From: Microbacterium proteolyticum
GTDB lineage: Bacteria > Actinomycetota > Actinomycetes > Actinomycetales > Microbacteriaceae
Assembly: GCF_014192415.1 (NCBI RefSeq)
Contig: NZ_JACHXY010000003.1
Span: 246,227 to 310,226 of the forward strand
Length of the DNA stretch: 64,000 bases
Direction: 5' to 3'
Shown here: one piece after another, positions 55,598 to 64,000 of the stretch
How the letters are laid out: each line of letters starts with the position of its first letter
Position numbering within the stretch: position 1 is the first letter of the stretch
Made by a program: the position numbers and the translations under genes
The notes under the pieces: model-generated
The model's input: the letters and a program-made list of their open reading frames with translations, nothing else
Databases searched by the model: none
Told to the model about the DNA's origin: nothing

Positions 55598-57565
55598 ATG
55601 AGCAGCCAGATCGACCACCTCCTCTCCGAATCCCGCCGGTTCCCACCGTCGGCCGAATTCGTCGATCATGCCGTGGGCGATCGCGCCCTGTACGAGCGTG
55701 CGGCCGCCGACCGCGAGGGATTCTGGGCCGAACAGGCGCGCGACCTGCATTGGCACACGCCCTTCACGCGGGTGCTGGACTGGTCGAATCCGCCGTTCGC
55801 CGAGTGGTTCGCCGACGGCGAGCTGAACGTCGCCTACAACTGTCTCGACCGGCACGTCGAGGCGGGTCACGGTGACCGCATCGCCCTGCGGTGGGAGGGA
55901 GAACCCGGCGACTCGCGCAACGTCACGTACGCCGAGCTCACCGACGAGGTCAAGCGCCTCGCGAACGTGCTCACCGATCTCGGCGTCGAGCAGGGCGACC
56001 GTGTGGCCCTCTATCTGCCGATGATCCCCGAGGCGATCGCCTCGATGCTGGCGGTCGCCCGCATCGGCGCGGTGCACTCGGTCGTCTTCGGAGGATTCTC
56101 GGCGGACAGTCTCCGCGCCCGTATCGACGACGCCGGAGCGAAGGTCGTCATCACCGCCGACGGCGGCTGGCGCAAGGGCAGGGTCTCGCCCCTCAAACCC
56201 GCGGTCGACCAATCGCTCGCCGACCGCAACGGCTCCGGCATCCAGGAGACCGTCGAGCACGTCATCGTCGTCAAGCGCGGGGGGAACGAGGTCGAGTGGA
56301 CGAACGATCGCGATCTCTGGTGGCACGAGATCGTCCCGCAGGCGTCGGCCGAGCACGAGGCGCGAGCCTTCCCCGCCGAGACGCCGCTGTTCATCCTGTA
56401 CACCTCGGGCACGACGGGCAAGCCGAAGGGCATCCTGCACACGTCGGGCGGCTACCTCACGCAGGCGGCGTTCACCAACCGCGTCGTGCACGACGTCCAT
56501 CCCGAGACCGACGTCTACTGGTGCACGGCGGACATCGGCTGGATCACCGGCCACACCTACGTGACCTACGGCCCCCTCGCCAACGGGGCGACGCAGCTGC
56601 TGTACGAGGGAACCCCCGACACGCCGCACCCCGGCCGCTGGTGGGAGCTCATCGAGAAGCACGGCGTGACCATCTTCTACACGGCGCCGACGGCTATCCG
56701 CTCGTTCATGAAGATCGGCCGCGACGTTCCCCAGAAGTTCGACCTGTCATCGCTTCGTCTCCTCGGGTCGGTGGGCGAGCCGATCAACCCCGAGGCGTGG
56801 GTCTGGTACCGCGAGATCATCGGTGCCGATCAGACGCCGATCGTCGACACGTGGTGGCAGACCGAGACCGGCGCGATCATGATCTCGGCCCTCCCGGGGG
56901 TGACCGAGACGAAGCCCGGTTCCGCACAGGTGCCGGTGCCCGGCATCTCGATCGCCGTCGTCGACGACAGCGGTGAACCCGTCGCCAACGGCAGCGGCGG
57001 CCTGCTCGTCGTCACCGAGCCGTGGCCCAGCATGCTCCGCGGCATCTGGGGCGACCCCGACCGCTACCGCGAGACGTACTGGGACAAGTTCGCCGACAAG
57101 GGCTACTACTTCGCCGGCGACGGCGCCCGTCTCGACGAGGACGGCGACGTCTGGCTGCTCGGACGCGTGGACGACGTCATGAACGTCTCGGGGCACCGCC
57201 TGTCGACGGCCGAGATCGAATCCGCGCTCGTCGGGCACGAGGGCGTGGCCGAAGCGGCCGTGGTGGGTGCCTCCGACGAGACCACCGGCCAGGCGGTGGT
57301 CGCATTCGTGATCATCAAGAGCCGCTACCTCAAGCAGAAGCCCGTCGACGGTCTCGGCGATGAGCTCCGGCGGTGGGTCGGCGAGCAGATCGGGCCCATC
57401 GCCCGCCCGCGCGACGTCTACATCGTCGGCGAACTGCCCAAGACCCGCTCGGGCAAGATCATGCGCCGCCTTTTGCGCGATGTGGCCGAAGGCCGCGAGG
57501 TCGGCGACACCACGACACTGGCCGACACCGCCGTGATGAGCGTGATCAGCGCCCAGGTGAAATGA
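55598..57565 (+). CDS. acsA: acetyl-CoA synthetase
   Basis: 655 residues, normal for the family; makes acetyl-CoA from acetate, ATP and CoA. ATP loop YTSGTTGKPKG, DIGWITGHTYVTYGPL, WWQTETGAIMISALPG, the hinge GRVDDVMNVSGHRLSTAEIES, and the C-terminal PKTRSGKIMRR, whose lysine is the site of regulatory acetylation. ATG 55598 has GGAG upstream. It is a single gene with its own terminator. Confidence 0.97.
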   Translation: MSSQIDHLLSESRRFPPSAEFVDHAVGDRALYERAAADREGFWAEQARDLHWHTPFTRVLDWSNPPFAEWFADGELNVAYNCLDRHVEAGHGDRIALRWEGEPGDSRNVTYAELTDEVKRLANVLTDLGVEQGDRVALYLPMIPEAIASMLAVARIGAVHSVVFGGFSADSLRARIDDAGAKVVITADGGWRKGRVSPLKPAVDQSLADRNGSGIQETVEHVIVVKRGGNEVEWTNDRDLWWHEIVPQASAEHEARAFPAETPLFILYTSGTTGKPKGILHTSGGYLTQAAFTNRVVHDVHPETDVYWCTADIGWITGHTYVTYGPLANGATQLLYEGTPDTPHPGRWWELIEKHGVTIFYTAPTAIRSFMKIGRDVPQKFDLSSLRLLGSVGEPINPEAWVWYREIIGADQTPIVDTWWQTETGAIMISALPGVTETKPGSAQVPVPGISIAVVDDSGEPVANGSGGLLVVTEPWPSMLRGIWGDPDRYRETYWDKFADKGYYFAGDGARLDEDGDVWLLGRVDDVMNVSGHRLSTAEIESALVGHEGVAEAAVVGASDETTGQAVVAFVIIKSRYLKQKPVDGLGDELRRWVGEQIGPIARPRDVYIVGELPKTRSGKIMRRLLRDVAEGREVGDTTTLADTAVMSVISAQVK

Positions 57566-57572
57566 CATCGTG

Positions 57573-57609
57573 GTTGCGTGGATGCCGGGTGACCGGGCAT
57601 CCACGCAAC
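57573..57609 (+). terminator. hairpin terminator after acsA
   Basis: Perfect 14-bp stem, 57573-57586 with 57596-57609, 9-base loop. It starts 8 bases after the stop. There is no U-run. Confidence 0.75.
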
Positions 57610-57643
57610 GACAGCCGCGTGGCGTCACCGCCCGCAGACACGA

Positions 57644-57675
57644 AGACGGGGCCGTTCATCCGAACGGCCCCGTCT
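57644..57675 (-). terminator. hairpin terminator for the TP-rich surface protein
   Basis: Perfect 14-bp stem, 57644-57657 with 57662-57675, tetraloop ATCC. It lies 9 bases past the stop of the minus-strand gene. Confidence 0.8.
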
Positions 57676-57683
57676 CGTCGTTA

Positions 57684-58493
57684 TCAGATGGAGCGGCGGC
57701 GACGCAGCAGCAGCATGAATGCACCGGCGGCGAGGACACCGGCGGCGATCAGCGCGATCGGCAGCAGCGAGGCGCCGGACATACCGGTCGTCGCGAGCGA
57801 ACCCTTACCGGACTGACCGTTGCCGGCCGGCACGGGCACCGCGGTCGCGGTGGCCGTGGGCGTGGCGGTGGGCGCAACCGTCGGCGTCGAGGTGGCCGTC
57901 GGCGTGGCGGTCGGCGTCGGGCCACCGGTCGGGGTCGCGGTCGGCGTCGGCGTGGACGTCGGCTGAGCGGTCGGCGTAGCCGTGGGCGTGGCCGTCGGCG
58001 TAGCCGTGGGCGTAGCCGTGGGCGTCGCGGTCGGCGTAACAGTCGGGGTGGGCGTGGGCGTCGGCGGCAGGTCGCAGCCGATCACGGTGACGCGCGAGTC
58101 CCACGCCGTGATGACGCCCGAGGTCCACTCCGGGTCGCCGCCACGCGAGGACGAACCGAAAGCGACACCCGCGGTGGTGTCGAGGTCGCTGCAGTCGTAC
58201 CCGTCGAATGACGCCGACCAGGTCCACGTCTCACCGGGCGCGAAGCGCTTCTCGCTGAAGGTCTCGACCCACCCGTTGGTCTGGGCGACCGTCGCCGAGC
58301 CGTACGCGGTGACGGCCGAAGTGTTCTGCGCCCAGACCGAGACCTCGACCTCGTCGGGCGTGGTGAAGTCCAGCGTGACCCGTACATCACCCGTGATGTC
58401 GGCCGCGTAGGCAGCGGGGACGCTGATCCCGGCGCCGACCGCGAGGGCGAGAGCCGTTGCGCCGGCCGCCCAGAATTTCGTCGTCTTCTTCAT
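57684..58493 (-). CDS. LAxTG cell-wall-anchored protein with TP-rich stalk
   Basis: 269 residues from ATG 58493. Signal peptide (1-31, AYAA), then a globular beta domain of about 105 residues ([25 protein letters not shown], two cysteines C100 and C140 or so), a long stalk of TPTATPTA repeats (about 145-225), and LATTG with membrane helix and RRRR tail. It is a class E sortase substrate displayed on the wall. The stalk is coded by near-perfect 12-base repeats and may vary in length. The head domain resembles carbohydrate-binding modules loosely; function unknown. Confidence 0.85.
   Translation of the reverse strand: MKKTTKFWAAGATALALAVGAGISVPAAYAADITGDVRVTLDFTTPDEVEVSVWAQNTSAVTAYGSATVAQTNGWVETFSEKRFAPGETWTWSASFDGYDCSDLDTTAGVAFGSSSRGGDPEWTSGVITAWDSRVTVIGCDLPPTPTPTPTVTPTATPTATPTATPTATPTATPTAQPTSTPTPTATPTGGPTPTATPTATSTPTVAPTATPTATATAVPVPAGNGQSGKGSLATTGMSGASLLPIALIAAGVLAAGAFMLLLRRRRSI
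57830..58070 (-). repeat. TPTA-coding short tandem repeats
   Basis: GGCGTCGCGGTC-like 12-base units and their variants on the plus strand encode the Thr-Pro stalk. The most regular run is at about 57,975-58,035. Slippage here would change stalk length without shifting frame. Confidence 0.8.
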
Positions 58494-58653
58494 GTTTCCC
58501 CGTTTTCCCCTAAAGAATGTGCCCCCCACATCACGTGGAAGGCGAGCGCAGGTGCGCTTCCCCGTAAATACCCTAATCATTCGATGGGCATATTCTGAAA
58601 ACCGAAATGACACGCTAGGTTACGCTTTCGCTTCCTGGCAGTGCCGTCGGTGG

Positions 58654-59121
58654 TCAGACGACGGTGAAGACGACCTCGACCTCGACCGGGCTGTCCAGGG
58701 GCAGGACGGGCACACCGACCGCAGAACGCGCGTGCGCGCCGGCTTCGCCGAACACCTCGCCGAACAATTCGCTCGCCCCGTTGATGACGGCCGGCTGGCC
58801 GGTGAACTCGGGCACGGATGCCACGAAGCCGGTGAGTTTGAGCACGCCGCCGAGGTTGTCGACACCCCCGACGACCGCGGCCGCCGCCGCGATGGCGTTG
58901 AGCGCACACTGACGGGCATACGACCTGGCATCCGCCGGCGAGACGAGGCCCCCGGACTCACCGACCTTGCCTGTCGCGGGGAGGGCGCCCTGCACCATCG
59001 GAAGCTGGCCCGACGTGTAGACGAGATCCCCGTGACGCTTCGCCGGGATGTAGGCGGCGACGGGGGGAACGACGCCTGGAAGGTCGACGCCGAGTGCGGA
59101 CAGGCGCTCGGAGACGCTCAC
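58654..59121 (-). CDS. RidA-family enamine/imine deaminase
   Basis: 155 residues of the RidA (YjgF) family, which hydrolyses reactive enamines from PLP enzymes. VYTSGQLPM, the catalytic-site arginine in HARSAVGV, and LPLDSPVEVEVVF are visible. It is somewhat longer than E. coli RidA, as in the subgroup found in actinobacteria. It follows the DUF4177 gene with a 4-base overlap. Confidence 0.88.
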   Translation of the reverse strand: MSVSERLSALGVDLPGVVPPVAAYIPAKRHGDLVYTSGQLPMVQGALPATGKVGESGGLVSPADARSYARQCALNAIAAAAAVVGGVDNLGGVLKLTGFVASVPEFTGQPAVINGASELFGEVFGEAGAHARSAVGVPVLPLDSPVEVEVVFTVV

Positions 59122-59336
59122 TGCTGACCCTCGAACTGACGGGCTGCGGCCTCAGCGGCACCCAGGCCGGCGTTGGCGGTCCCGCCGCCGGTCGGACGCT
59201 TGAGATAGGCCACGAGCCCCCCCTCGGGGCCGGGCACCACCTGCACGAGCTCCCACCCCTGCTTGCCCCAGTTGTTGAGGATGGCGGCGGTGTTGTGGAT
59301 CAGCAGCGGAGTGGTGAGGTATTCCCACGTGGTCAT
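59118..59336 (-). CDS. DUF4177 small protein
   Basis: 72 residues from ATG 59336 (MTTWEYLTTPL). WGKQGWELVQVVPGPEGGLVAYLKRP is the DUF4177 core, unknown in function. Its stop overlaps the ridA start, so the two form an operon. It is divergent from the penicillin-binding protein gene. Confidence 0.82.
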   Translation of the reverse strand: MTTWEYLTTPLLIHNTAAILNNWGKQGWELVQVVPGPEGGLVAYLKRPTGGGTANAGLGAAEAAARQFEGQQ

Positions 59337-59455
59337 TGTCGGGCTCCCGGCGATGGCTCGGCGCGCATTGATCGTGCGCGCGCGGACGAATGGCGTACGC
59401 GCGCGAGCGCACGCCTTCAAGGCATCGCCCAGCAACGTCGCTTAGCATCAAGCCT

Positions 59456-62158
59456 ATGCCCGAGAACAAACGTACGGCTAGCGGTGCCCTCGGCGGCATC
59501 CTGGGCCTCGTCGGACTCAGCGCGGTCGCCGGACTCCTGGTCACCGCCGCCGTGACGCCGGCCATCGCCGTCTCCGGTGCCGCTGCCTCCAGCGCCATCA
59601 CGATCTTCGACAAGATGCCGAGCTATCTGCAGCCCGACGAGCTGATGCAGCCCACCACGCTGATGGCCGGCGACCGGGTGCTGGCGAAGTTCTACGACCA
59701 GAACCGCTCCCCCGTCACCTTCGAGCAGATCGCGCCCGTCATGTACGACGCCGTCCTGTCGTCGGAAGACCCCCGCTACTACCAGCACGGCGGTGTCGAC
59801 CTGATCGGCACCACGCGCGCATTGCTGAACAACGCCGCCAGCGGCGAGACGCAGGGTGGTTCCTCGATCAGCCAGCAGTACGTGAAGAACGTGCTCGTGC
59901 AGCGGTGCGAGCGCGACGCGAAGGCCGTCGAGCCGACCGAGACCGACCCGGTGGGCAAGACGCGTGACGAAGCGCTGCAGGAGTGTGCCTTCGCGGCCGT
60001 GCAGGCCGAGGGCGCCGAGGGCTACCAGCGCAAGCTGCAGGAGATGCGCTACGCCATCCAGCTCGAGAAGGAGTACTCGAAGGATCAGATCCTTCTGGGC
60101 TACCTCAACATCGCCAACTTCGGCGGCGTGACCTACGGCATCGACGCCGCAGCCAAGCGCTACTTCGACATCTCGGCCTCGCAGTTGAACATCGGGCAAT
60201 CCGCGGTGCTCGCCGGCATGGTGCAGAACCCCAACCGCTTCCGCATCGACCGTGTCGAGGGCTCGATCGTCGACGCCGACGGAACGGCGTACAACAAGCA
60301 GCCCGACGGCTCGATCGACGACGTCGATCAGAGCACCATCCAGGCGCTCTACACGCTGCGCGACAACGGCGAGATCACGCAGGAGCAGCTCGTCGCGGCG
60401 GCCGACGGCTACAGCGAGACCAAGGGTCGTCAGCTCTACGTGCTGAGCCGCATGGAGGCCGACGGCAAGATCACGCACGAGCAGTACGTGCAGTTCGCGA
60501 TCGAGCCGATCACGCCGAAGCTGTCCGAGACCGAGCAGGGCTGCGGCTCCTCGGGCGCCCCGTACTTCTGCCAGTACGTCGTCTCGACGATCCTGAACGA
60601 CCCGGCCTTCGGTGCCGAGACCGACGATCGCGTGCGCGCGCTCCGCCAGGACGGTCTGACCATCCAGACGACGCTGGACTGGCGGATGCAGGATGCCGCG
60701 CAGAACACGATGAACGAGAACACGCCCCAGAGCGTCGAGGGCATGAAGTTCGGTTCGAGCGCCGTGAGCCTCGAGGCGAAGACCGGCCGCGTGCTGGCGA
60801 TCGCGCAGAACACCAAGTTCACGCAGGACCCGGAACTGGCGCAGTCCGACCCGTCCTACAACTCCATCGTCTTCGCCGGGGATTCCACCAACGGCGGCTC
60901 GATCGGATTCAGTGTCGGGTCGACGTTCAAGCTGTTCACCCTCGTCGACTGGCTCGAGAAGGGTCACTCGCTCAACGAGACGCTCAACGGACGCCTGCAA
61001 CCCGTGCCGAACATGACGAACTCCTGCCAGGGCAACTGGGTCAACCCCGGCGGCGTGCGCATCAACAACTTCGCCAACAGCCAGGGCTACGTCGGTACGC
61101 CGATGATGTTCACGCGCGACTCCCTCAACACCGGTTACCTCGCCATGGCCGCCGAACTCGACCTGTGCGACATCGCCAACGTCGTCAAGAAGCTCGGTGT
61201 GAAGACCGGCGACGGCAAAGAGATCCTCATGGCAAATGCGAACGAGGTGATCGGTAGCGACAACGTCTCGCCCATCGCGATGGCGGGCGCCTACGCCACC
61301 GTCGCCAACGGCGGCAACCAGTGCCAGCCGAAGGTCATCGACAAGGTCACGACCGCCGACGGCGAAGAGCGCCCCATCCCGGAGCGCGTCTGCTCGCCGG
61401 CTCTGACACCCGAGATCGCCGCCACGGCCGCGTACGCCCTTCAGGGCGTCATGGCGCGAGGCGGAACAGGGTCGACGGCCAATCCCTTCGACGGCACCGC
61501 TGTGATGGGCAAGACCGGAACCCACGAGGGCCACGAGACCTGGATGATCGAGTCGTCGACCAACGCCACCACCGCGGTGTGGGTCGGCAACTGGGACGGT
61601 GACGTCGACCTGTTCGGGCAGTACTTCAACGGCACCCAGCTCAGCGACATGCGTTACGTGCTCGCCCGCGACATCCAGAGCGCCGCCAACGAGTTCTACG
61701 GCGGCGACCGGTTCCCGGACCCCGTCTCGAACCTGCTGCGCACGCAGCAGCGCGATCTGCCGAACGTCGTGGGTCAGAGCATCGACAGCGCCCGGTCGAC
61801 CCTGACCGGCGCCGGCTTCCGCGTCACCGTGGGCGACCCCGTCGACTCCGCGTCCGGCGAGGGCACCGTGGCCGCGCAGAGCCCCAACGGCGGCTCGGCC
61901 CCGGCCGGTTCCACCATCACGATCAACCCCGGTAACGGGCAGACCGGCACCGTGCCGAACGTCGATGGCCAGACCGTCCCCGCAGCCCAGGCGGCGCTCG
62001 CCGGTGCGGGTTACGGCAGCATCTCCATCGGGGCATGCCAGCGCGACGCCAACGCCCCGGCCGAGGGCCAGGTCGTCAGCACCAACCCTTCAGGCGGCAC
62101 CGCGGCCAACAGGAGCACGGCGATCGCTTTGTCGGTCGTGGCGCGGGAATGCCCGTGA
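59456..62158 (+). CDS. bifunctional penicillin-binding protein with PASTA domains
   Basis: 900 residues. One membrane anchor (about 12-36), a GT51 glycosyltransferase domain (about 60-260) with SSEDPRYYQHGGVD and GGSSISQQYVKN, then a transpeptidase domain with SVGSTFKLF (SxxK), SLNTGY (SxN) and GKTGTHEGHETW (KTG). Two PASTA domains at the C-terminus (DLPNVVGQSIDSARSTL and TVPNVDGQTVPAAQAAL) sense muropeptides. It polymerises and crosslinks peptidoglycan (class A, PonA type). ATG 59456 follows TAGCAT by 7 bases, so the mRNA is probably leaderless. Confidence 0.95.
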   Translation: MPENKRTASGALGGILGLVGLSAVAGLLVTAAVTPAIAVSGAAASSAITIFDKMPSYLQPDELMQPTTLMAGDRVLAKFYDQNRSPVTFEQIAPVMYDAVLSSEDPRYYQHGGVDLIGTTRALLNNAASGETQGGSSISQQYVKNVLVQRCERDAKAVEPTETDPVGKTRDEALQECAFAAVQAEGAEGYQRKLQEMRYAIQLEKEYSKDQILLGYLNIANFGGVTYGIDAAAKRYFDISASQLNIGQSAVLAGMVQNPNRFRIDRVEGSIVDADGTAYNKQPDGSIDDVDQSTIQALYTLRDNGEITQEQLVAAADGYSETKGRQLYVLSRMEADGKITHEQYVQFAIEPITPKLSETEQGCGSSGAPYFCQYVVSTILNDPAFGAETDDRVRALRQDGLTIQTTLDWRMQDAAQNTMNENTPQSVEGMKFGSSAVSLEAKTGRVLAIAQNTKFTQDPELAQSDPSYNSIVFAGDSTNGGSIGFSVGSTFKLFTLVDWLEKGHSLNETLNGRLQPVPNMTNSCQGNWVNPGGVRINNFANSQGYVGTPMMFTRDSLNTGYLAMAAELDLCDIANVVKKLGVKTGDGKEILMANANEVIGSDNVSPIAMAGAYATVANGGNQCQPKVIDKVTTADGEERPIPERVCSPALTPEIAATAAYALQGVMARGGTGSTANPFDGTAVMGKTGTHEGHETWMIESSTNATTAVWVGNWDGDVDLFGQYFNGTQLSDMRYVLARDIQSAANEFYGGDRFPDPVSNLLRTQQRDLPNVVGQSIDSARSTLTGAGFRVTVGDPVDSASGEGTVAAQSPNGGSAPAGSTITINPGNGQTGTVPNVDGQTVPAAQAALAGAGYGSISIGACQRDANAPAEGQVVSTNPSGGTAANRSTAIALSVVARECP

Positions 62159-63078
62159 CGCGCCCTCTCGTGACCGCCGCCCTCGCGCCCCTCGGGGTCG
62201 CGGGGGCGGCGGCTGTCGGGGCCGCCGCCTGGGGTGTGGGCGTCGAGCGCTACCTCTTCACGGTGCGCTACCACGCGCTCCGTGTCCTTCCGAAGGGCGC
62301 GGAGCCCCTCCGCGTCCTCCATGTCTCCGACGCGCACATGGCGCCGTGGCAGCACCGCAAGCAGGAGTGGATGGCACGCCTGGCGGAGCTCTCCCCCGAT
62401 CTCGTCGTCAACACGGGCGACAATCTCGGACATCGAGACGGGCTCACCGGCATCCGCACGGCTCTGTCCCCCCTGCGCGGTGTGCCCGGTCTCGTCGTGC
62501 ACGGTTCGAACGACTACCAGGAGCCGGCTCCGCGCAACCCGTTCCGCTACTTCATCGGTCCGTCGGGGCATCTGCCGGCGCACAAGCACCTCGACGTCGA
62601 CGCGCTGGATCGTTTCTTCACCGACGACCTCGGGTGGAGCATCCTCGACGACACGGCTGTGTCGCTGGAGATCAAGGGGCTGCGCGTGACCGCCTTCGGC
62701 GTGAACGACGGCCACCGCGGCTGGGATCACCCCGAGCTGATCCCGCCGGTCGTCGAGACCCTGGATACCGCCGACATCACCCTCGGCGTGATGCACGCGC
62801 CCTACCGGCGCACGCTCGACACGTTCACCGACCTCGGCGCGGACGTGCTGCTGGCGGGCCACACCCACGGCGGACAGGTGCGCGTACCGTTCAGCCGTAA
62901 CGCGCTCGTCTCCAACTGCGACATCCCGCTCGACCAGGCCCGCGGCCTCAGCGAGTGGACCCACGACGGACGCACGGTGCCGTTGAACGTGAGCGCGGGT
63001 CTCGGCCATTCGATCTACGCGCCCGTGCGGTTCGGCTGTCGCCCCGAGGCGACCCTTCTGACGCTGCTGCCCCGCTGA
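62149..63078 (+). CDS. metallophosphoesterase
   Basis: 309 residues with an N-terminal membrane segment (about 8-27). Calcineurin-type motifs: HVSDAHM, NTGDNLGH, HGSNDYQE, MHAPYR and LLAGHTHGGQ hold the metal-binding residues. Similar proteins accompany ponA in many actinobacteria; the substrate is unknown (YkuE-like). ATG 62149 overlaps the PBP stop; GTG 62155 is an alternative. It is co-transcribed with the PBP, and a strong terminator follows. Confidence 0.9.
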   Translation: MPVTRPLVTAALAPLGVAGAAAVGAAAWGVGVERYLFTVRYHALRVLPKGAEPLRVLHVSDAHMAPWQHRKQEWMARLAELSPDLVVNTGDNLGHRDGLTGIRTALSPLRGVPGLVVHGSNDYQEPAPRNPFRYFIGPSGHLPAHKHLDVDALDRFFTDDLGWSILDDTAVSLEIKGLRVTAFGVNDGHRGWDHPELIPPVVETLDTADITLGVMHAPYRRTLDTFTDLGADVLLAGHTHGGQVRVPFSRNALVSNCDIPLDQARGLSEWTHDGRTVPLNVSAGLGHSIYAPVRFGCRPEATLLTLLPR

Positions 63079-63096
63079 GGCATCCTCCCCACCCAC

Positions 63097-63132
63097 GCAA
63101 GGGGTCGATCCGTGCACGGATCGGCCCCTTGC
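63097..63132 (+). terminator. terminator after the metallophosphoesterase
   Basis: A 16-bp stem with one G-T pair, 63097-63112 with 63117-63132, tetraloop TGCA. It ends the PBP operon. Confidence 0.85.
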
Positions 63133-63194
63133 CTCGTTGTCGCGCGGGCGTCGTCATGGACGATCGAGTCTCCTCGAACGAAGGGACTCCTCAC

Positions 63195-64000
63195 ATGCAT
63201 CACCCTCCTCCGTCACATCGACGAACTCTCGCCGCACTGGCCGTCATCGCGGCGCTCCTCGGCGGTCTCGGCGTGGCTCCGGCCGCCCACGCCGCCGATC
63301 GTGGCACCGGCTTCGGCACCTGGGCGCCGCTGTCACGCACGGGCTGGCACGGCTCGATGCGGGTGGGCGATGTGCACACCTACTGCATCCATCCGGGCCT
63401 CCCCGTCGCCACCGATCCCACGACCGATCGCGGTGTCTCGTCGGACGTCAACGGCCTGAGCCCGCAGCAGCTGGTGTCGATCAACCACCTGGTCAGCACC
63501 TACGGTCAGACCGACGATCCCGTGCAGGCAGCCGGCGTCGGGTGGGCCGTCAAAGCGATCGTCGACCGCGACACCACCCTTCACTCGTGGGGGTACACCG
63601 GCGACAGCTTCCCCGAGGCGATCGACTACATCATGCGACGAGCAAGTCCCGAGAACAGCGCGGCGGTGCAGGAACGGGCGGTGCATTACCTCGCGGAGGC
63701 CGAGAGCATCGCCGTTCCACGCGTCGGAGGTGCGCTGGCGTTGACGACGCGCGATGACGACCCGACCCGCGGCACCGTGACCGCCGATGTGGACCCCTCC
63801 GCGACGGGCAGTCTGCACCTCGAGAACGCCGTCTTCGCCGACACCGGTCGAGGTGATCGTGCGGACGTGCGCCCCGGGCAGAGTTACGACATCATCGCGC
63901 CCGCGTCCTCGTCCGACGGCGGCCGTCCGTACACGGTCCGCGCGACGGGGTCCTTCTCCGTGCGCTCCGCCGCGATCCACTACTACTCCACGCCCGGACA
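63195..64000 (+). CDS. secreted protein, 3' end outside window (possible thioester-domain adhesin)
   Basis: At least 268 residues from ATG 63195; the frame stays open to the window end. Signal peptide of about 34 residues (TLAALAVIAALLGGLGV, then AHAAD). The mature part begins TWAPLSRTGWHGSMRVGDVHTYCIHPGLP; a single early cysteine in YCIHPG followed by VNGLSPQQLVSINHLVSTYGQ recalls the Cys of Gram-positive thioester (TQXA) surface adhesins. A later beta-rich part (from about 190) could be a stalk. No anchor is visible because the end is missing. The thioester reading is a guess. Confidence 0.7.
   Translation, partial: MHHPPPSHRRTLAALAVIAALLGGLGVAPAAHAADRGTGFGTWAPLSRTGWHGSMRVGDVHTYCIHPGLPVATDPTTDRGVSSDVNGLSPQQLVSINHLVSTYGQTDDPVQAAGVGWAVKAIVDRDTTLHSWGYTGDSFPEAIDYIMRRASPENSAAVQERAVHYLAEAESIAVPRVGGALALTTRDDDPTRGTVTADVDPSATGSLHLENAVFADTGRGDRADVRPGQSYDIIAPASSSDGGRPYTVRATGSFSVRSAAIHYYSTPG

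Overview
The window looks like chromosome from a high-GC actinobacterium of the family Microbacteriaceae, most likely Microbacterium or a close relative. The reasons are a base composition that looks near 70% GC, frequent GTG starts, several apparently leaderless genes, DtxR-type iron control, a SigK-RskA-FAS1 module, LAxTG sorting signals and a Pls/PosA-type synthetase. This is read from the sequence alone; no database search was run.

Left part (1-18.5 kb). A cut-off Nudix/histidine-phosphatase gene comes first. Next is a small cassette: a phosphopantetheinyl transferase facing a Pls/PosA-family membrane peptide synthetase that overlaps an M1 peptidase. The pstSCAB phosphate operon follows, with a PHO box and a perfect hairpin between pstS and pstC. 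After it come a class IV aminotransferase, a structured gene-free stretch that may be a 6S/Ms1-like RNA, and an ECF sigma factor with its RskA anti-sigma, divergent from a FAS1 lipoprotein. An iron-siderophore uptake locus has its binding protein and two permeases diverging from one DtxR box, but no ATPase gene. It ends at tRNA-Lys(UUU).

Island (about 18.5-25.6 kb). This is the one clear accessory region. A serine recombinase has lost its catalytic domain, and its stop codon lies inside the tRNA-Lys gene. Its broken end abuts an IS3-family element without a target duplication. On the other side of the IS is a decayed 3' half of a tRNA-Pro(GGG), then one large gene of about 1257 codons whose only recognisable part is a C-terminal PD-(D/E)XK-like nuclease. 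A small HTH gene lies at the right border. The large protein is the best candidate here for an undescribed defence or mobile-element function.

Middle (25.6-46 kb). The genes are: a monooxygenase-like membrane protein with guanine deaminase; a secreted GH16 glucanase; a processive family-2 glycosyltransferase followed by a 53-codon LAxTG membrane peptide; an LtrA-like membrane protein; a LysR regulator divergent from a MesX/MesD-type methionine synthase pair; an aldo/keto reductase; an Lrp regulator divergent from an EamA exporter; a sulfite-oxidase-like molybdoenzyme; a PAS-ATPase sensor without a phosphoacceptor box; a nicotinamidase; an MMPL transporter with an operator at its start; and tRNA-Thr(CGU).

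Right part (46-64 kb). deoC, a TAP-type lipoprotein hydrolase, holB, tmk and topA lie on the minus strand, largely with 4-base overlaps. Then comes a tad pilus remnant in which a deletion has joined the start of tadA to the end of tadC. After it are acetyl-CoA synthetase, a LAxTG protein with a TP-rich stalk, RidA with a DUF4177 protein, a bifunctional PASTA penicillin-binding protein, a metallophosphoesterase and a secreted protein cut by the window end. No CRISPR array or rRNA was seen.
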